Assembly: GCA_010909165.1 (NCBI GenBank)
Contig: MU008183.1
Span: 124,001 to 188,000 of the forward strand
Direction: 5' to 3'
Source: Anthoceros angustus
Lineage: Eukaryota; Streptophyta; Anthocerotopsida; Anthocerotales; Anthocerotaceae
DNA: 64,000 nt
Part shown: positions 46,453 through 57,239 of the stretch, one piece after another
How positions within the stretch are numbered: position 1 is the first letter of the stretch
Layout: each line of letters opens with the position of its first letter
The notes under the pieces: generated by a model
Told to the model about the DNA's origin: nothing
What the model saw: only the letters and a program-made list of their open reading frames with translations
Database searches by the model: none
Translations under genes and position numbers: made by a program

Positions 46453-47866
46453 TCAAGGACCAGTTTCCTCAAGGATGGCACATCCCAGCACCTGGCCCCT
46501 CGAGAGTCCCATGCACGCCACAGTCCTCCACACGGCGGCTCCATCTCCGACACCTGGCTTGCATGCCAGCACCGAGTTCAGCCTGACCACGTCGAACTTT
46601 TTCCAGTGCTCGGGAGAGGGTTTCCACGTGAGAAGCTTGCCACCCAGCACGTACAGCTCATCCTTGAGGCCGATGAGGCCGAAGTTGAAGCCCTTGGGGC
46701 GACGGCCTTCTGCTGTGTCCACGGCGGGGACGGCGGAAACGCTCACCCACATCTTGGTCTCCGGCTCATAGGCCTTGATGGTGTTGCCGTCCCAGTCATC
46801 CAGAGCATACATGCGGCCGTTCATGGCCGTGACGGGACAAGGCATCTGCCGGGAAAACAGCCAAACGTCTTGAAGCGAGTACCATGCAGCCTGGGCAGGG
46901 TCGTAGATGTCCACCGTCCTCTGGTCATGGTGGTTCTCCACCAGACCGGCTATCACGTAGAACAAGCCGTTGAGGGAAACCCCGACACAGTCTTCTCTGC
47001 CGGAGGGTAGAGGGGGAATATCCTCCCACCTGTAAACGACGGCAAGGGAGATGAGAACCTCCTGTTACCCAACGAAATTAGTTACTAAACAGGCGTCCAC
47101 TGACTGGCAGCAACTGCTGGAAACCGAATTGCAGATAAGATCACCCCGTCCGACTCTTACCTATCCGCCACGGGATCATACACCTCTGCCTCAGCAAGGG
47201 GCTCCTTCTTGTGAGACGTGCAGCCACCCGCAACGTAAACCTTACCACCGATAGCTGCACATGCGAAATTGCATCGTGGAACCCTCATCGATGCTGCCTT
47301 GCTCCATTGCCGTGAGAATGGATCAAAAGCAAGCATTTCGTTAGTGGCAAAGAATTTGATGGGCTGCATCGGAGGTTCGCAAGCAGCATAGTGCCCACCG
47401 AGCACCAACAATTTCTTCATAACGCCCACAGAAACAAAGCCATAGTGACGCCGCTGTGCACTCACACCTGCACCACCATGCATCCGCCATAGAACCAGGT
47501 CAGATCAGAAAACCACAATCTACACGTCCAAAAACGCCACTGACACAAACGCACAAATCTATCATCACACGCCTTTGTTCTTGTACCTGGCATCGATGGC
47601 AATGGATGCCACTTCCCAGCAGCTGGATCGAACGCAGTCCATCTGCCATCCCTAGGCTCCTCCGTCAGCACAAACAGCCAGTCCCCGCATCTGCCTTCTC
47701 TCAGCTGGCAATTGGCGTACTCAGGGCTCCCAAGCACACGTTGCCATGGCTTGCACACTGCTCGTAGAAGTCCATGAAATCCGTGAGGAATCTTTGCCAA
47801 GCACAGCAAAGCTAGGTCATTCGGTAGGCCAGGAATCAGCAGCTCCTCTTCGCCATCCCTCATCAT
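46453..47866 (-). CDS. kelch-repeat protein, probably F-box/kelch
   Basis: Probable substrate adaptor of an SCF ubiquitin ligase. Three exons (47587-47866, 47161-47467, 46453-47029) give 387 residues in consistent phase with GT-AG introns of 119 and 131 bp. The N-terminal 50 residues (LIPGLPNDLALLCLAKIP then VCKPWQRVL) fit a plant F-box, and kelch blades follow with landmarks VLGGHYA, VYVAGGC, AEVYDPVADRWE, LFYVIAGL, MYALDDWDG and ELYVLGGKL. The length is typical for plant F-box/kelch proteins. The start is the first of two adjacent ATGs. It is divergent from the CWC21-like gene with 435 bp between starts. The degradation target is not predictable from sequence. Confidence 0.88.
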
Positions 47867-48301
47867 GCTCCTGTCACCGTAATATCACAGATCCCTAAGA
47901 CAATGCAGCAAAACGAACACGCTTGTTCTAGCTGATCACGAGGGGAGGGGGGGAGGAGGGGGCGCGTAGGTCACCTGGATTCAGAAGACAACACCGGCTT
48001 TCCAGATTCACTGCCGCTGCATTTTGCACGATCTGACCTATTTCCCCGCGATCCAGCACCGATGGGAACCCGGGTGCCAGTCATCGGGCATTCAATCTCG
48101 CTGCCATCGCCCGAGGCCGAGGCGATGCATCTACAATGCGCCCTTTCGAGCCAGTAAGAAACTCGATCCGGTTCACCTAACCCGGCCTCGGGTTAGTTGA
48201 GCTGCGTTACCACTTCGCTTGTACATTCTGTGGACATCTCACCGTTGGGATAGAGGAGCGGAGCGACCCGCCGAGCGTCGAAGGCAGCCGGCGGAGGAAG
48301 G
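47867..48301. promoter_or_regulatory. divergent promoter between kelch and CWC21-like genes
   Basis: 435 bp between two oppositely oriented start codons, with a G-rich run (ggggagggggggaggagggg) at 47942-47961. It must contain both promoters; no specific element is convincing. Confidence 0.45.
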
Positions 48302-49410
48302 ATGTACTACGGGTGGGATTGCAGACGCTGCGGGGCTCGGGGACCAACGGATATATCCAGACCAACAAGTTCTTCGAGCGGGTGCGGCCGCTCAGCTCGG
48401 AGCCTCAGGAGTTTCAAAATGGGCAAGGCACCGGAGGGGTTTCACGCAAAGCGAATGTGGAGATTCTGGAGCACGACAGGAAGGGGCAGATCGAGCTGAA
48501 GCTCACGGTGCTGGAGGACACGCTTCTGGAGCAAGGATACTCTGAGGCGGTGATCTTGGAGAGGGTGGAGGCTGCCCGCAAGGCTTTGGAGGCTGCAGCA
48601 ACAGCTTCAAATGGCGCCGATGAGCCCATCAGGTTCGTCTGCGTTCTTCGTGCATCTTGTCTGTTAGGTTATGGTTTGGTGAGGTGACTTTCAAGTGTCT
48701 CAAGGTGTGCTGGTCCTGTACGTGGCTGTGGTGGGATGGAGTCCAGTCAATGAACAACCTTGGTCCTCTGTCTAAACTTGGTTTGTTGGAGGCAGTGCTC
48801 GCTCCGAGCGGGACGGCCTCTTTCCGTCCGGAACTCTCAGCCTGTGTACACACAGTGTATGCAAGTCATTATTGTAGTATGTGGACGAATTATCTACGTG
48901 CCACTGTTTACTGAACGATTGCTGATAGTGCAGTGAAATTTGCACTTTCTATGGTGAGACACAGCAAACAGCAAGTCCAATTTATCGTAGACACAGTTCA
49001 GTCAGTGGTCAAGGTCATAGTCCTCCCGTAGACTGATGGTTGCAATGTGTGGTTTAAGGATGAGCGTTTTTCTGATGCAGTGCTCTCTTTTAGCTTGACG
49101 GCATCATTCTGGCTGGAACTTTCAGGCTGCTTACTTCTAGTATTTTCTTATTAGCTTTTTGTTCTCCGGTACTTACAGGGCTTCAGAGACAAGAACTCAT
49201 CAAATTGCTGGTGAGAAGGAGCGTCAACTGCAAACCATGAAGTCAGCTCTAGGTATGGATGATGTGAAAGAGGGCAATCCCGTCGACTGCCACAAATTGC
49301 TGAAATACAATGTTAAAGAGGCGCGTCGCTGTGAGAGCTGCAGTATTTCATCACCACCTGTCTGTTTGCGGGGGAACGGATGGAGGAAGACGCGGACACC
49401 ATTGGTGTGA
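48302..49410 (+). CDS. CWC21/SRRM2-type pre-mRNA splicing factor
   Basis: Small spliceosome-associated protein that binds near the catalytic core through its cwf21 domain. Exon 1 is 48302-48632 and exon 2 49179-49410, with one 546-bp intron. The conserved N-terminus of the family (MYxGxGLQTxRGSGTNGY) is present but split between two frames: the ATG at 48302 reads MYYG, and from 48313 the frame reads GLQTLRGSGTNGYIQTNKFF. One G is missing from the GGG at 48311-48313 relative to an unbroken frame. The cwf21 helix (LEHDRKGQIELKLTVLEDTL) and its continuation THQIAGEKERQLQTM in exon 2 are clear. The reading frame after SALG (about 49250) is unlike the family; another intron could begin at the GTATGG there, so the C-terminus is uncertain. 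Confidence 0.8.
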
Positions 49411-49978
49411 CATACTAGGTTTTGGAAAGTAGAAATGTCTCACAGTAGAGTGGAATAAGGTGGAAAGCAGGAGGGAGGCTCCAACTCCTACCCTCTTCCT
49501 ACGTCATCGACTCTTAGAAGACATCTGCGCGGCGCCGTGCCTCGTGTCGTCGTTGTCGCGGCGCTGTGCAGGAGCTGCAGGCATGTAGAACTTGGAAGTG
49601 GAAACAATGAAGGATGATGTCGCCCACTATGCGAGGATGATGGTTTTGATGTACGTGTGGGATCTTTGAATCTTATGTTTTTCTTGTCCAAAGGCTGATC
49701 CAGGCTCCAGGAAGCAGTTTGCACGGCCTGCCACTTCGTGTGTGTCTGAATGATAACTTTCTCAGCAAAGTTATCATTCAGACTCACACGACGAGTGGCA
49801 AGTGCCTTCTACGGATACGGTTTGTCATAGCTGATCAGCACAATCGAAGAGTCCTGATATTTGATGGGTTCGGCATATTGGGCTTGGAGTCTAACAGCTT
49901 ATGCTATATATCGGAAAAGGAGAAAAAAAGTTTCATTGCAGTCTCATGTTGTTTTTGTGTGTACAAATCACTTTGTGC
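49411..49978. other. intergenic with a strong hairpin
   Basis: No recognised gene. It contains the inverted repeat at 49730-49799. Confidence 0.5.
49730..49799. repeat. inverted repeat with about 32-bp arms
   Basis: The left arm (gccacttcgtgtgtgtctga then atgataacttt) and right arm (aaagttatcattcagactca then cacgacgagtggc) pair almost completely around a ctcagc loop; the inner 19 bp are perfect. Confidence 0.82.
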
Positions 49979-50101
49979 AGTGATTGCCACAGTTCCACGG
50001 AGGTCATGTCAAGGGTTGAAAGGAGAGAGATTGTTGTAAGGGATGGGTGTCATGTGCATCGATTTGCAGCTGGTTGTTGCAGTTGTAAGGGTCGATCCTG
50101 A
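49979..50101 (+). pseudogene. orphan DYW-domain tail (PPR fragment)
   Basis: About 40 codons of a DYW domain end: SDCHSSTEVMSRVERREIV, then a stretch ending CSCKGRS and a stop. It is the plus-strand equivalent of the PPR-DYW:KP tails at loci 1-3 but has no PPRs, E domain or HAE motif upstream. An acceptor-like tttgtgcag precedes it, but no donor exon is apparent. It is a duplicated fragment, better preserved than its relative at 41190. Confidence 0.75.
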
Positions 50102-50301
50102 GAATCAACACTTAGCCAGTGCTCAGCAGGTGAAACGTTGTATCTGAGAGTCCGGGAAGTATCTGCAGTTGCTAATTCATGATAGGCTTATTGTATGGGT
50201 ATTGCTTGGGCTGGACAACATTGGGTCTGTTTGAAGATGGTTTAGCAAGACGATAGGAAGATGGCAGGTAATGGACATGGTTGGTGTTCAGTGGTCAGGA
50301 A

Positions 50302-50455
50302 CCTCGATGATTGGAGGTTGGAGGGAGGACAATTCATGCTATCAGGGCATCGATGGGCTGCAGGTGCAGAGGGGGTCTGGGTGATATGAGGTTTGGAGGG
50401 AGCACATTTCAGGCTACCAGGACATCAATAGGCTGCAGGTACAGGGGGACATCAA
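50302..50455. repeat. about 73-bp imperfect tandem duplication
   Basis: Two copies built around gaggttggagggag and gggctgcaggtgcag. Confidence 0.6.
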
Positions 50456-51049
50456 ACAAAGTCAAGCAGTGCTCCGACAGCAAATGTATGTAGGTGAGTA
50501 GGTACTCTAACTCCAAGTCTATAGCTTCGAATTCTATCAACCTGGGTTCATTTTTTATGTCATTCCACCTATAGAGCCCCAGTAATTAACATCACAAGAC
50601 AAAATTTATCAACCTATTGCTCTGTGCTTATTCGCAACGTCGTTTTATTTACAAAGTACCAGTTATCAAGAATGCCAGGAAAGATTTCTATCAACCTGTG
50701 TGGAGAATCGGTGCCAAATGCTTGGCACCATGCGTACACCTTTAGTTCCTGTAAGCACTTGGTGTGGAAGAGTCTTAAGCAAGAGATGCTCACCGACTCT
50801 TGGCACAACGGGTTATCACCTTGAATTGTTCGTGTGTTATAGCACAGAAGGGTTGGATTATGCCTGCGGACAACTAACAGCAGGGTTTCAGAGAATAGTT
50901 GTAACGAAAGAGCACCGAACCGCAAACCAAAGGGTCTGACCGAGAGTTTCAAAAGCATCTGATAAAGCAACACAGATAAAAAGTAATAAGTTCCTGTTAA
51001 GTTATAAGGACAAAGGCTCAATGTGAAGGCCCAAGTTCAAAACAAGAAT

Positions 51050-51990
51050 AAGTTCCTCCAGCTTGTCCTTTAGGTGGAGAAAGTGACCACGGGCAGTTTG
51101 TAGGTGCAACAGCAGCAGTCAGACTCCCTTTGCTGCATATGTCAATGGTGGACGCCTCGTATGCTGTTATGGTGTTGGTGCTGCCTGGTGAGAGTGGTCG
51201 GAATTGGAGGTATCATGAACTGGAGATGGCTGAAGGAGTGGCGGACCAGGTAGCAGTTGCCCTCTCTCATGCCGCCGTTCTCGAAGAGTCCCAGAGAACC
51301 AGGGACCAACTGATTGAGCAGAACAAGGCACTTCAGCAGGCAAGGCAGGACGCTGACACTGCAATCAGGGCTCGAAATGATTTCCTTGCCGTCATGAATC
51401 ATGAGATGCGGACTCCCATGCATGCGATCATTGCTCTCTCCTCACTCCTTCAAGAGTCTACCTGGAATCCTGAACAGAAGTCCATGGTGGAGACAGTTGT
51501 CAAAAGTAGTAGCCCTCTTTCTACCCTGATCAATGATGTGCTGGATTTCTCCCGCTTGGAGGATGGGAGCCTTACCCTTGAGCTTGGCCCCTTTGGCATC
51601 CAAATGGTGCAATTCTCCAGACACAACGTCTCGGCTAGCTCTACAAGTGTCGTGTTAAGGATGGAGTGGCGATCCAAGGAACTGCGGATCTCATAAGTCA
51701 GCATTCTCACATGTCGACCTGCCTCCTCCTGTGCTTTGATCATATCCATCTCCCTATGTAAGGATCAGGCGAAATGTGTGGGGGAGATGAACGGAGATGG
51801 ATCCTGATCCAGTTTGGAGCCTTCATTGTGCTCTGTGGATTGACCCACTTTATATCCATCTGGACGTCTGGTCCCCATTCGTTCTTCATCATGCTGCTGC
51901 AGACACTACTGAAGGTGCTGACGGCTCTCGTTTCCTGTGCTACTGCAATCACTCTCATCCACATTATTCCAGAGTTATTGCAGGTGATAC
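51050..51990. pseudogene. rearranged partial copy of the ethylene receptor
   Basis: Three blocks match the receptor gene at 42.2-44.6 kb with few changes. Block a (about 51050-51597, coding on +) is the end of the GAF domain through the first half of the kinase, including [10 protein letters not shown]. Block b (51597-51757, coding on -) is the MDMIKAQEEAGRHVRML region. Block c (about 51790-51990, coding on +) is the transmembrane sensor from [10 protein letters not shown] to HIIPELLQ. Relative to the source gene's plus-strand order the blocks keep their order, but a and c are inverted in place while b is not. The receiver, N box and G boxes are absent. It cannot encode a receptor. Confidence 0.88.
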
Positions 51991-52275
51991 ATTGCTGTCA
52001 ACGAGATAAGCAACTCGGTCAACATATCCAGAGGTGAGGAGCAAGCCTTTAGGTTCCGGAGTTCGTTCATTTGCTTGAGACACCATTCCTATGGGAGGAG
52101 ACATTCAATTCCGTTTTTCTGTCCCGAAAAAGGGTGAGGATCCGCTATCTGTCATAGCCACCCAGTTTGCTGTCTTAGTTTGAACAGGCATGGCCTTCAG
52201 CAAGGATAATCACCCCCTCATAAGAAGCAATATTCCGTGGTGCACACACGTGAGGTCTGGCAAGTTCTCCCCTTC

Positions 52276-53190
52276 TCATGGTCGACCCTTACAACTGCAG
52301 CAACCATCTGTGAATCGATGCAAGCGGTACCCATCCCTTACAACAATGTCTCTCTGTTCAAGCCTTGACATTATCTCAGTGGAACTGTGGCAGTCACTGC
52401 ACATGCGTAAATTCTTAGTTACCACCAGAGGTGTCCCACTTGGAGTGTTCAACAGACCAAAAGCCAGAGCTAGTTTCTCCGCATGCCCACAAAGCGCATC
52501 TTCCTTTTCCTTCTCACACACTGGCTTCAACACCAACCTTGTGTCAGGTAAATGACCTCCCTCCTGCTTCACGCGTGCATTCATGCTCTCTACCTTAAAT
52601 GCAATATCATCTCTGGTTTCTCCCACCAGGAATCTATGTACATGCCTATTCACCTCAATGGTCGCCACTGCAGGTTTCTTGTTGGCTCCTGCTGCCCTTC
52701 TCTGTGTTTCAATCCTGTCTACATCGGTCCACCTACCTGCATCTGCATAGGCATTGGCCATGAGCACATAGGCAGCCGCCTCCTGGGGGTCCAGCCTAAC
52801 AATGCTTTCAAAACAGATCATCGCTCTCTCTATATCACCGTGACTTTTGCAGGCATTCAACAAAGACGTCAATCCCACAACATTAATTTGGCCCTCGCAT
52901 AATGATAGCATCTTCTCGGCCTCATCCAAATAGCCAGCACGCCCAAGAAGATCAATCATGCAGTTGTAATGCTCAATGGTTGGTTTGATGCCATGCTGTT
53001 CAGCCATCGAGTCAAAGTGCTTGCGACCCTCGTGGACCAGTCCCTCATGACTGCATGCTACTAAAAGGCAAGTAAAAGTAGCATCAATAGGCTGAATACC
53101 GGCAGCTAACATCTCCTCAAAACAAACTAGTGCCTTGTGGCCTTCATCACAAGTACCATACCCAGATATCAGGGCATTCCATGTCACCAC
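52276..53190 (-). CDS. PPR-DYW:KP protein, locus 2, C-terminal part
   Basis: A 304-codon open frame with the last PPR ([20 protein letters not shown]), E1/E2 motifs ([20 protein letters not shown]) and a complete DYW-type domain: KKPAVATIEV in place of the PG box, [11 protein letters not shown] with the HxE site, [18 protein letters not shown], and terminus CSCKGRP. It is the most intact DYW domain of loci 2 and 3. It is cut from the upstream PPR array by loss of one base near 53190 (ctttg for cctttg), so either the locus is a pseudogene or the base is a sequence error. Role as for locus 1. Confidence 0.8.
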   Translation of the reverse strand: MVTWNALISGYGTCDEGHKALVCFEEMLAAGIQPIDATFTCLLVACSHEGLVHEGRKHFDSMAEQHGIKPTIEHYNCMIDLLGRAGYLDEAEKMLSLCEGQINVVGLTSLLNACKSHGDIERAMICFESIVRLDPQEAAAYVLMANAYADAGRWTDVDRIETQRRAAGANKKPAVATIEVNRHVHRFLVGETRDDIAFKVESMNARVKQEGGHLPDTRLVLKPVCEKEKEDALCGHAEKLALAFGLLNTPSGTPLVVTKNLRMCSDCHSSTEIMSRLEQRDIVVRDGYRLHRFTDGCCSCKGRP

Positions 53191-54008
53191 ATCTTTGTGT
53201 TCATGCTGTCAAAAACCTGGCGTGCATCTTCCAGTTCACCACATTTTGCATACATCTCCACCAGGCAGGTGCCCACCAGTATGTGATCCAGCAGTCCTCT
53301 TTCCACAATCTGTGAGTGCAGTTGCCTGCCCTTTTGTAAGGCACCAGTGTTTCCACAGGCCTTGAGAAGGCAAGCAAAAGTAACATGATCAGCCAAAATC
53401 AGGCCCTCTTGCTCCATTTGTGCATACACAACAAGGGCCTCTTGGCTGAGTCCTTGCTGTGCATACCCAGCAATCAGGGCCGTCCATGTCACCACATCCT
53501 TTGTGGCCAAGCTATCAAAAACCTGGCGTGCATCTTCCAGTTCACCACACTTTGCATACATGTCCACCAGGCTGGTACCCACCAGAACGTCATCCAGCAG
53601 TCCTCTTTCAACAATCTGTGAGTGCAGCTGCCTGCCCTTCTGCAAGGCCCCAGTGCTTGCACAGGCCTTCAGTAGGCAAGCAAAAGTAACATGGTTAGCC
53701 AAAATGAGGCCTGCCTCCTCCATTTGTCCATACACAACAAGCGCCTTTTGGCCAAGTCCTTGCTGTACATACCCAGCAATCAGTGCATTCCATGTCACCA
53801 CATCCTTTGTGCCATGCTGTTCAGCCATGGAATCAAAGTGCTTGCGACCCTCGTGGACCAGTCCCTCATGACTGCATGCTACTAGAAGGCAAGTAAAAGT
53901 AGCATCATTAGGCTGAATACCGGCTAACATCTCCTCAAAACAAGCTAGTGCCTTGTGACCTTCATCACAAGTACCATACCCAGATATCAGGGCATTCCAT
54001 GTCACCAC
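53184..54008 (-). pseudogene. PPR locus 2, middle array with an embedded E-domain start
   Basis: An open stretch of 274 codons whose order is abnormal: it begins with a second copy of the terminal PPR/E1 region ([28 protein letters not shown]), which runs directly into [18 protein letters not shown] and two further PPR triplets. This looks like recombination between the E region and a PPR unit at the shared gccatgctgt (near 53811). It ends with the same one-base loss (NTKMW-stop) as the unit at 53190, so the damaged unit was itself duplicated. Confidence 0.75.
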
Positions 54009-54659
54009 ATCTTTGTGTTCATGCTGTCAAAAACCTGACGGGCATCTTCCAGCTGACCACATTTTGCATACATGTCCACCAGGCAGGTGCCCAACACTAC
54101 ATTATCCAGCAGTCCTCTTTCGACAATCTGTGAGTGAAGCTGCCTGCCTTTCTGTAAGGCACCAGTGCTTCCACAAGTCTTCAGAAGGCAAGAAAAAGTG
54201 ACATTGTCAGCCAAAATGAGGCCTGACTCCTCCATTTGGCCATACACAACAAGCGCCTCTTGCCCGAGTCCTTGCTGTGCATACCCAGCAATCAGGGCAG
54301 TCCATGTCACGACATCCTTTGTCTTCATGCTGTCAAAAACATGGCGTGCATCTTCCAGTTCACCACATTTTGCATACATGTCCACCAGGCAGGTGCCCAC
54401 CAGACGTCATCCAGCAGTCCTCTTTCAACAATCTGTGAGTGCAGCTGCCTGCCCTTCTGTAAGGCACCAGTGCTTGCACAGGCCTTCAGAAGGCAAGCAA
54501 AAGTAACATGGTTAGCCAAAATGAGGCCTCCTGCTCCATTTGTCCATACACACAAGCGCCTCTTGGCGAGCCCTTGCTGCATACCCAGCAATCAGGGCAT
54601 TCCATGTCACCACATCCTTTGTGGCCATGCTGTCAAAAACCTGGCGTGCATCTTTCAGT
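54002..54659 (-). pseudogene. PPR locus 2, frame-broken units
   Basis: One and a half PPR triplets, open as 54002-54400 and 54325-54591 in different frames. Small deletions are visible against sister units near 54400 (ccaccagacgtc), 54530-54575 and 54670-54690, the last joining a truncated unit to the next. Confidence 0.7.
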
Positions 54660-55784
54660 TCACCACATTTTGCATACCCAGATATCAGCATTCCATGTCA
54701 CCACATCCTTTGTGGCCATGCTGTCAAAAACCTGGCGTGCATCTTCCAGTTCACATTTTGCATACATGTCCACCAGGCAGTTGCCAACAAACAAGTTAGT
54801 AGGAATGCCACTGTGCAACACATCACAGTGCACTTTTCTGCCAGATTCCAAGTCAGCGGCAAGAGCACAAGCTTGAAGGGCAGCTACAAAGACGTGACCA
54901 TTCGCCTTCACTCCTGACCTACGCATCTCATGGTACAGTTGTATGGCCTCATTCGGTTTCCCATGCTTCGCGTATGCAGAAATTAAGGAAAACCACATGA
55001 AGGCATCTGGTTCGTCCACCCTGGTGAACACATCCATGGCCTCCTGTAGTCTACCTCCACATGCATACATGCGCAAGATATGGTTCCCCAAGTAAGCATT
55101 CGAGTCGCATCCAAGTTTGACAGTGAGATCATGAACTCGTCGCCCCACAACCAAATCCCTCCTAGCTGTACACAGTTTCAGCACAATGTAGAAGAGAGAC
55201 TGAGAGATGGCAGAGTCTGTCTGCGCCAGAAACTCCAAGGCTCCAACGGCCTCAGAAAGCTTCCCCTGATGACATAACATGCTCACGGTTTCAGCCGTGA
55301 CCACGCCCGTTCCCATTCCCGATCCTGCACGCCTGCCAGGTTCAGGCTCATCCGAAGATATCGACTGGGAAGGAGAGGCACCATGACCCATCTGCATATC
55401 CAAGGAAACGAGCTGCTCATCAACCCAAGCTGGCTTGAACCTGTTGTTTAACCACAGGACCTCGCCGGACCCCTTACGCCGGAAGTCAGGCGAACGGGAG
55501 CTCTTCTTATCTCGTCTGTTGTCCCACCACATGGTAGGCTCCAGAAAAAATTGTTGCCACAAGTGCTCCTGCTCCTGACAAAGACCATCGCTGGAAACCA
55601 CGTCCCCACCCACACATTTTCTCGGAAGTGGAAGTGCCGGGCTCCTTACACTGCTGCATCTGGCAGCTTGGTTTGCCAGGGGTTCACTCCCTGAGGTGAG
55701 GTGAGCCAAGGGTCCTCGTAGAATCCGTGTACACACACCAATTTGTTGGGTCCACAACGGGTCTGGTTGCACTACTGTGGCCAT
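54660..55784 (-). CDS. PPR-DYW:KP protein, locus 2, N-terminal part
   Basis: A 374-codon open frame from the ATG at 55784 ([16 protein letters not shown]). It has the family's N-terminal region with SLDMQMGHG, then PPRs including [32 protein letters not shown] and [12 protein letters not shown], and loses frame inside a truncated unit near 54690. The N-terminal 40-60 residues are rich in Ser, Arg and hydrophobics and may target an organelle, but no cleavage site can be asserted. Together with the pieces down to 52276 it once formed one intronless gene. Confidence 0.78.
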   Translation of the reverse strand: MATVVQPDPLWTQQIGVCTRILRGPLAHLTSGSEPLANQAARCSSVRSPALPLPRKCVGGDVVSSDGLCQEQEHLWQQFFLEPTMWWDNRRDKKSSRSPDFRRKGSGEVLWLNNRFKPAWVDEQLVSLDMQMGHGASPSQSISSDEPEPGRRAGSGMGTGVVTAETVSMLCHQGKLSEAVGALEFLAQTDSAISQSLFYIVLKLCTARRDLVVGRRVHDLTVKLGCDSNAYLGNHILRMYACGGRLQEAMDVFTRVDEPDAFMWFSLISAYAKHGKPNEAIQLYHEMRRSGVKANGHVFVAALQACALAADLESGRKVHCDVLHSGIPTNLFVGNCLVDMYAKCELEDARQVFDSMATKDVVTWNADIWVCKMW

Positions 55785-55932
55785 CGTTCAGGGGCTGCTG
55801 TCGGAAGATGATCGAACAACAGTGTGTGGCAAGATGCGCAAGTACCGTGCGTGGCCACACCATACGGGCTGGCTCCGATGGGGCCGAGCCCGGACGGCTT
55901 CAACTCAACTACCTACATGAAATGATAGAATC

Positions 55933-56336
55933 GATCTGGGTAGGTCTATGAAAAAATACATATAAGCTAGGTATATACAGTCTCCACGTTCCGGTATCTG
56001 CATATATAAAACAAAACAAATTATAGATAGCACTTAATCTGTTTCGATTTATTATAAAAAATAAATATCTTACAATGAACTGTCAATAAGGGAGTTCAGC
56101 ATGCCTTTCACAAGGGACTACTTACATAGCAATTGATCTAGGTGGGTGTATAAAAAAATACATTTAAACTAGGTATATACAATTTCCACGTTCCCGTATA
56201 TATATAAAACAATACAAATTATAGACAACAGTTATTTTGCTTCGATTTATTGTGGATGAATAAATATCTCACAATGAACTAGCAATTGGGGACTTCAGTG
56301 TGCCGTTCACAAGGGACGACTTACAAAGCAAGTATG
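55933..56336. repeat. about 202-bp tandem duplication
   Basis: The segments beginning gatctgggtaggtctatg (55933) and gatctaggtgggtgtata (56135) are diverged copies of each other and share aggtatatacag and ttcacaagggac landmarks. Confidence 0.78.
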
Positions 56337-57239
56337 GGAAACAAAGCGAGGAGAAAGGAAAGTGCTAGCAAATGTTAAAGTAATATAAATTTCAATTTAA
56401 ATTGAGAAAAATTATTTCATTCTATTGATCTCACATAGGGAAAACCACTGGTGGCATGTATAAGTGTAAGGGAGAGACAGAGAAAATTCATAACTTGAGG
56501 ATGAAAGGATTAGACCTCTAGAAGGATGAAAGACAAATGCTCGATAATCGGAAGTATTGAAAAAAATCAGACCCATCTGAATTTGAACTTGAGAAAAATG
56601 AAAATACCAGCAATAGGTCTCCCAGCGTAGCAAGTAGCAACATATGTAGTAGGAACAAGGAGCACCTAAGAAGAGGCCATAACATCTCACTCCCTATCTC
56701 AGGAGGTTCTCAGTGCTAATCCAATCTAATAGATGCCTAGTCGTGGACTTGTCATCTCACCTGTGTGTGTGCAAGTCGTTGTGGTCTAGCATTCTAAGAC
56801 CATGGCATGCCACTGAATTACACTATCGCCAGCAGGAGTAGCACCGGCGATAGCATCATGTTGGTATATGCGAGCAGTTAGATGGAACGTGGGATTTCAG
56901 TATTGAGCTTTTCTCTTTGTTCCACTCTCTCTATCGACCTACTCAAGTGTGAAGCCTGCCTACACTCACAAGGCCTTTGAAGCTGGCCACTCGATGTGTC
57001 TTGGACCAACAATCTTTGCAATTGATATTGATGGCCACTCAATATATCTTGGAGCAATAATCTTTGCATTGGACATTGGATATTGACACGCTTCCTTTTT
57101 CATAGGCGAGAGAAGGTTGCAATTTGGATAGTCAAAAGTTTTATACATTTTCTGTTCATCGAGAACAACATAGACTTTTTGTAGTAAAAAGAGATGGGAA
57201 ATCCCATCCACCCCTAAATGAAGGGGAGCAATCCTCAAG
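56337..57239. other. AT-rich intergenic
   Basis: No supported gene. Short repeats of aatctttgca and tggccactc occur at 56985-57080. Confidence 0.45.
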
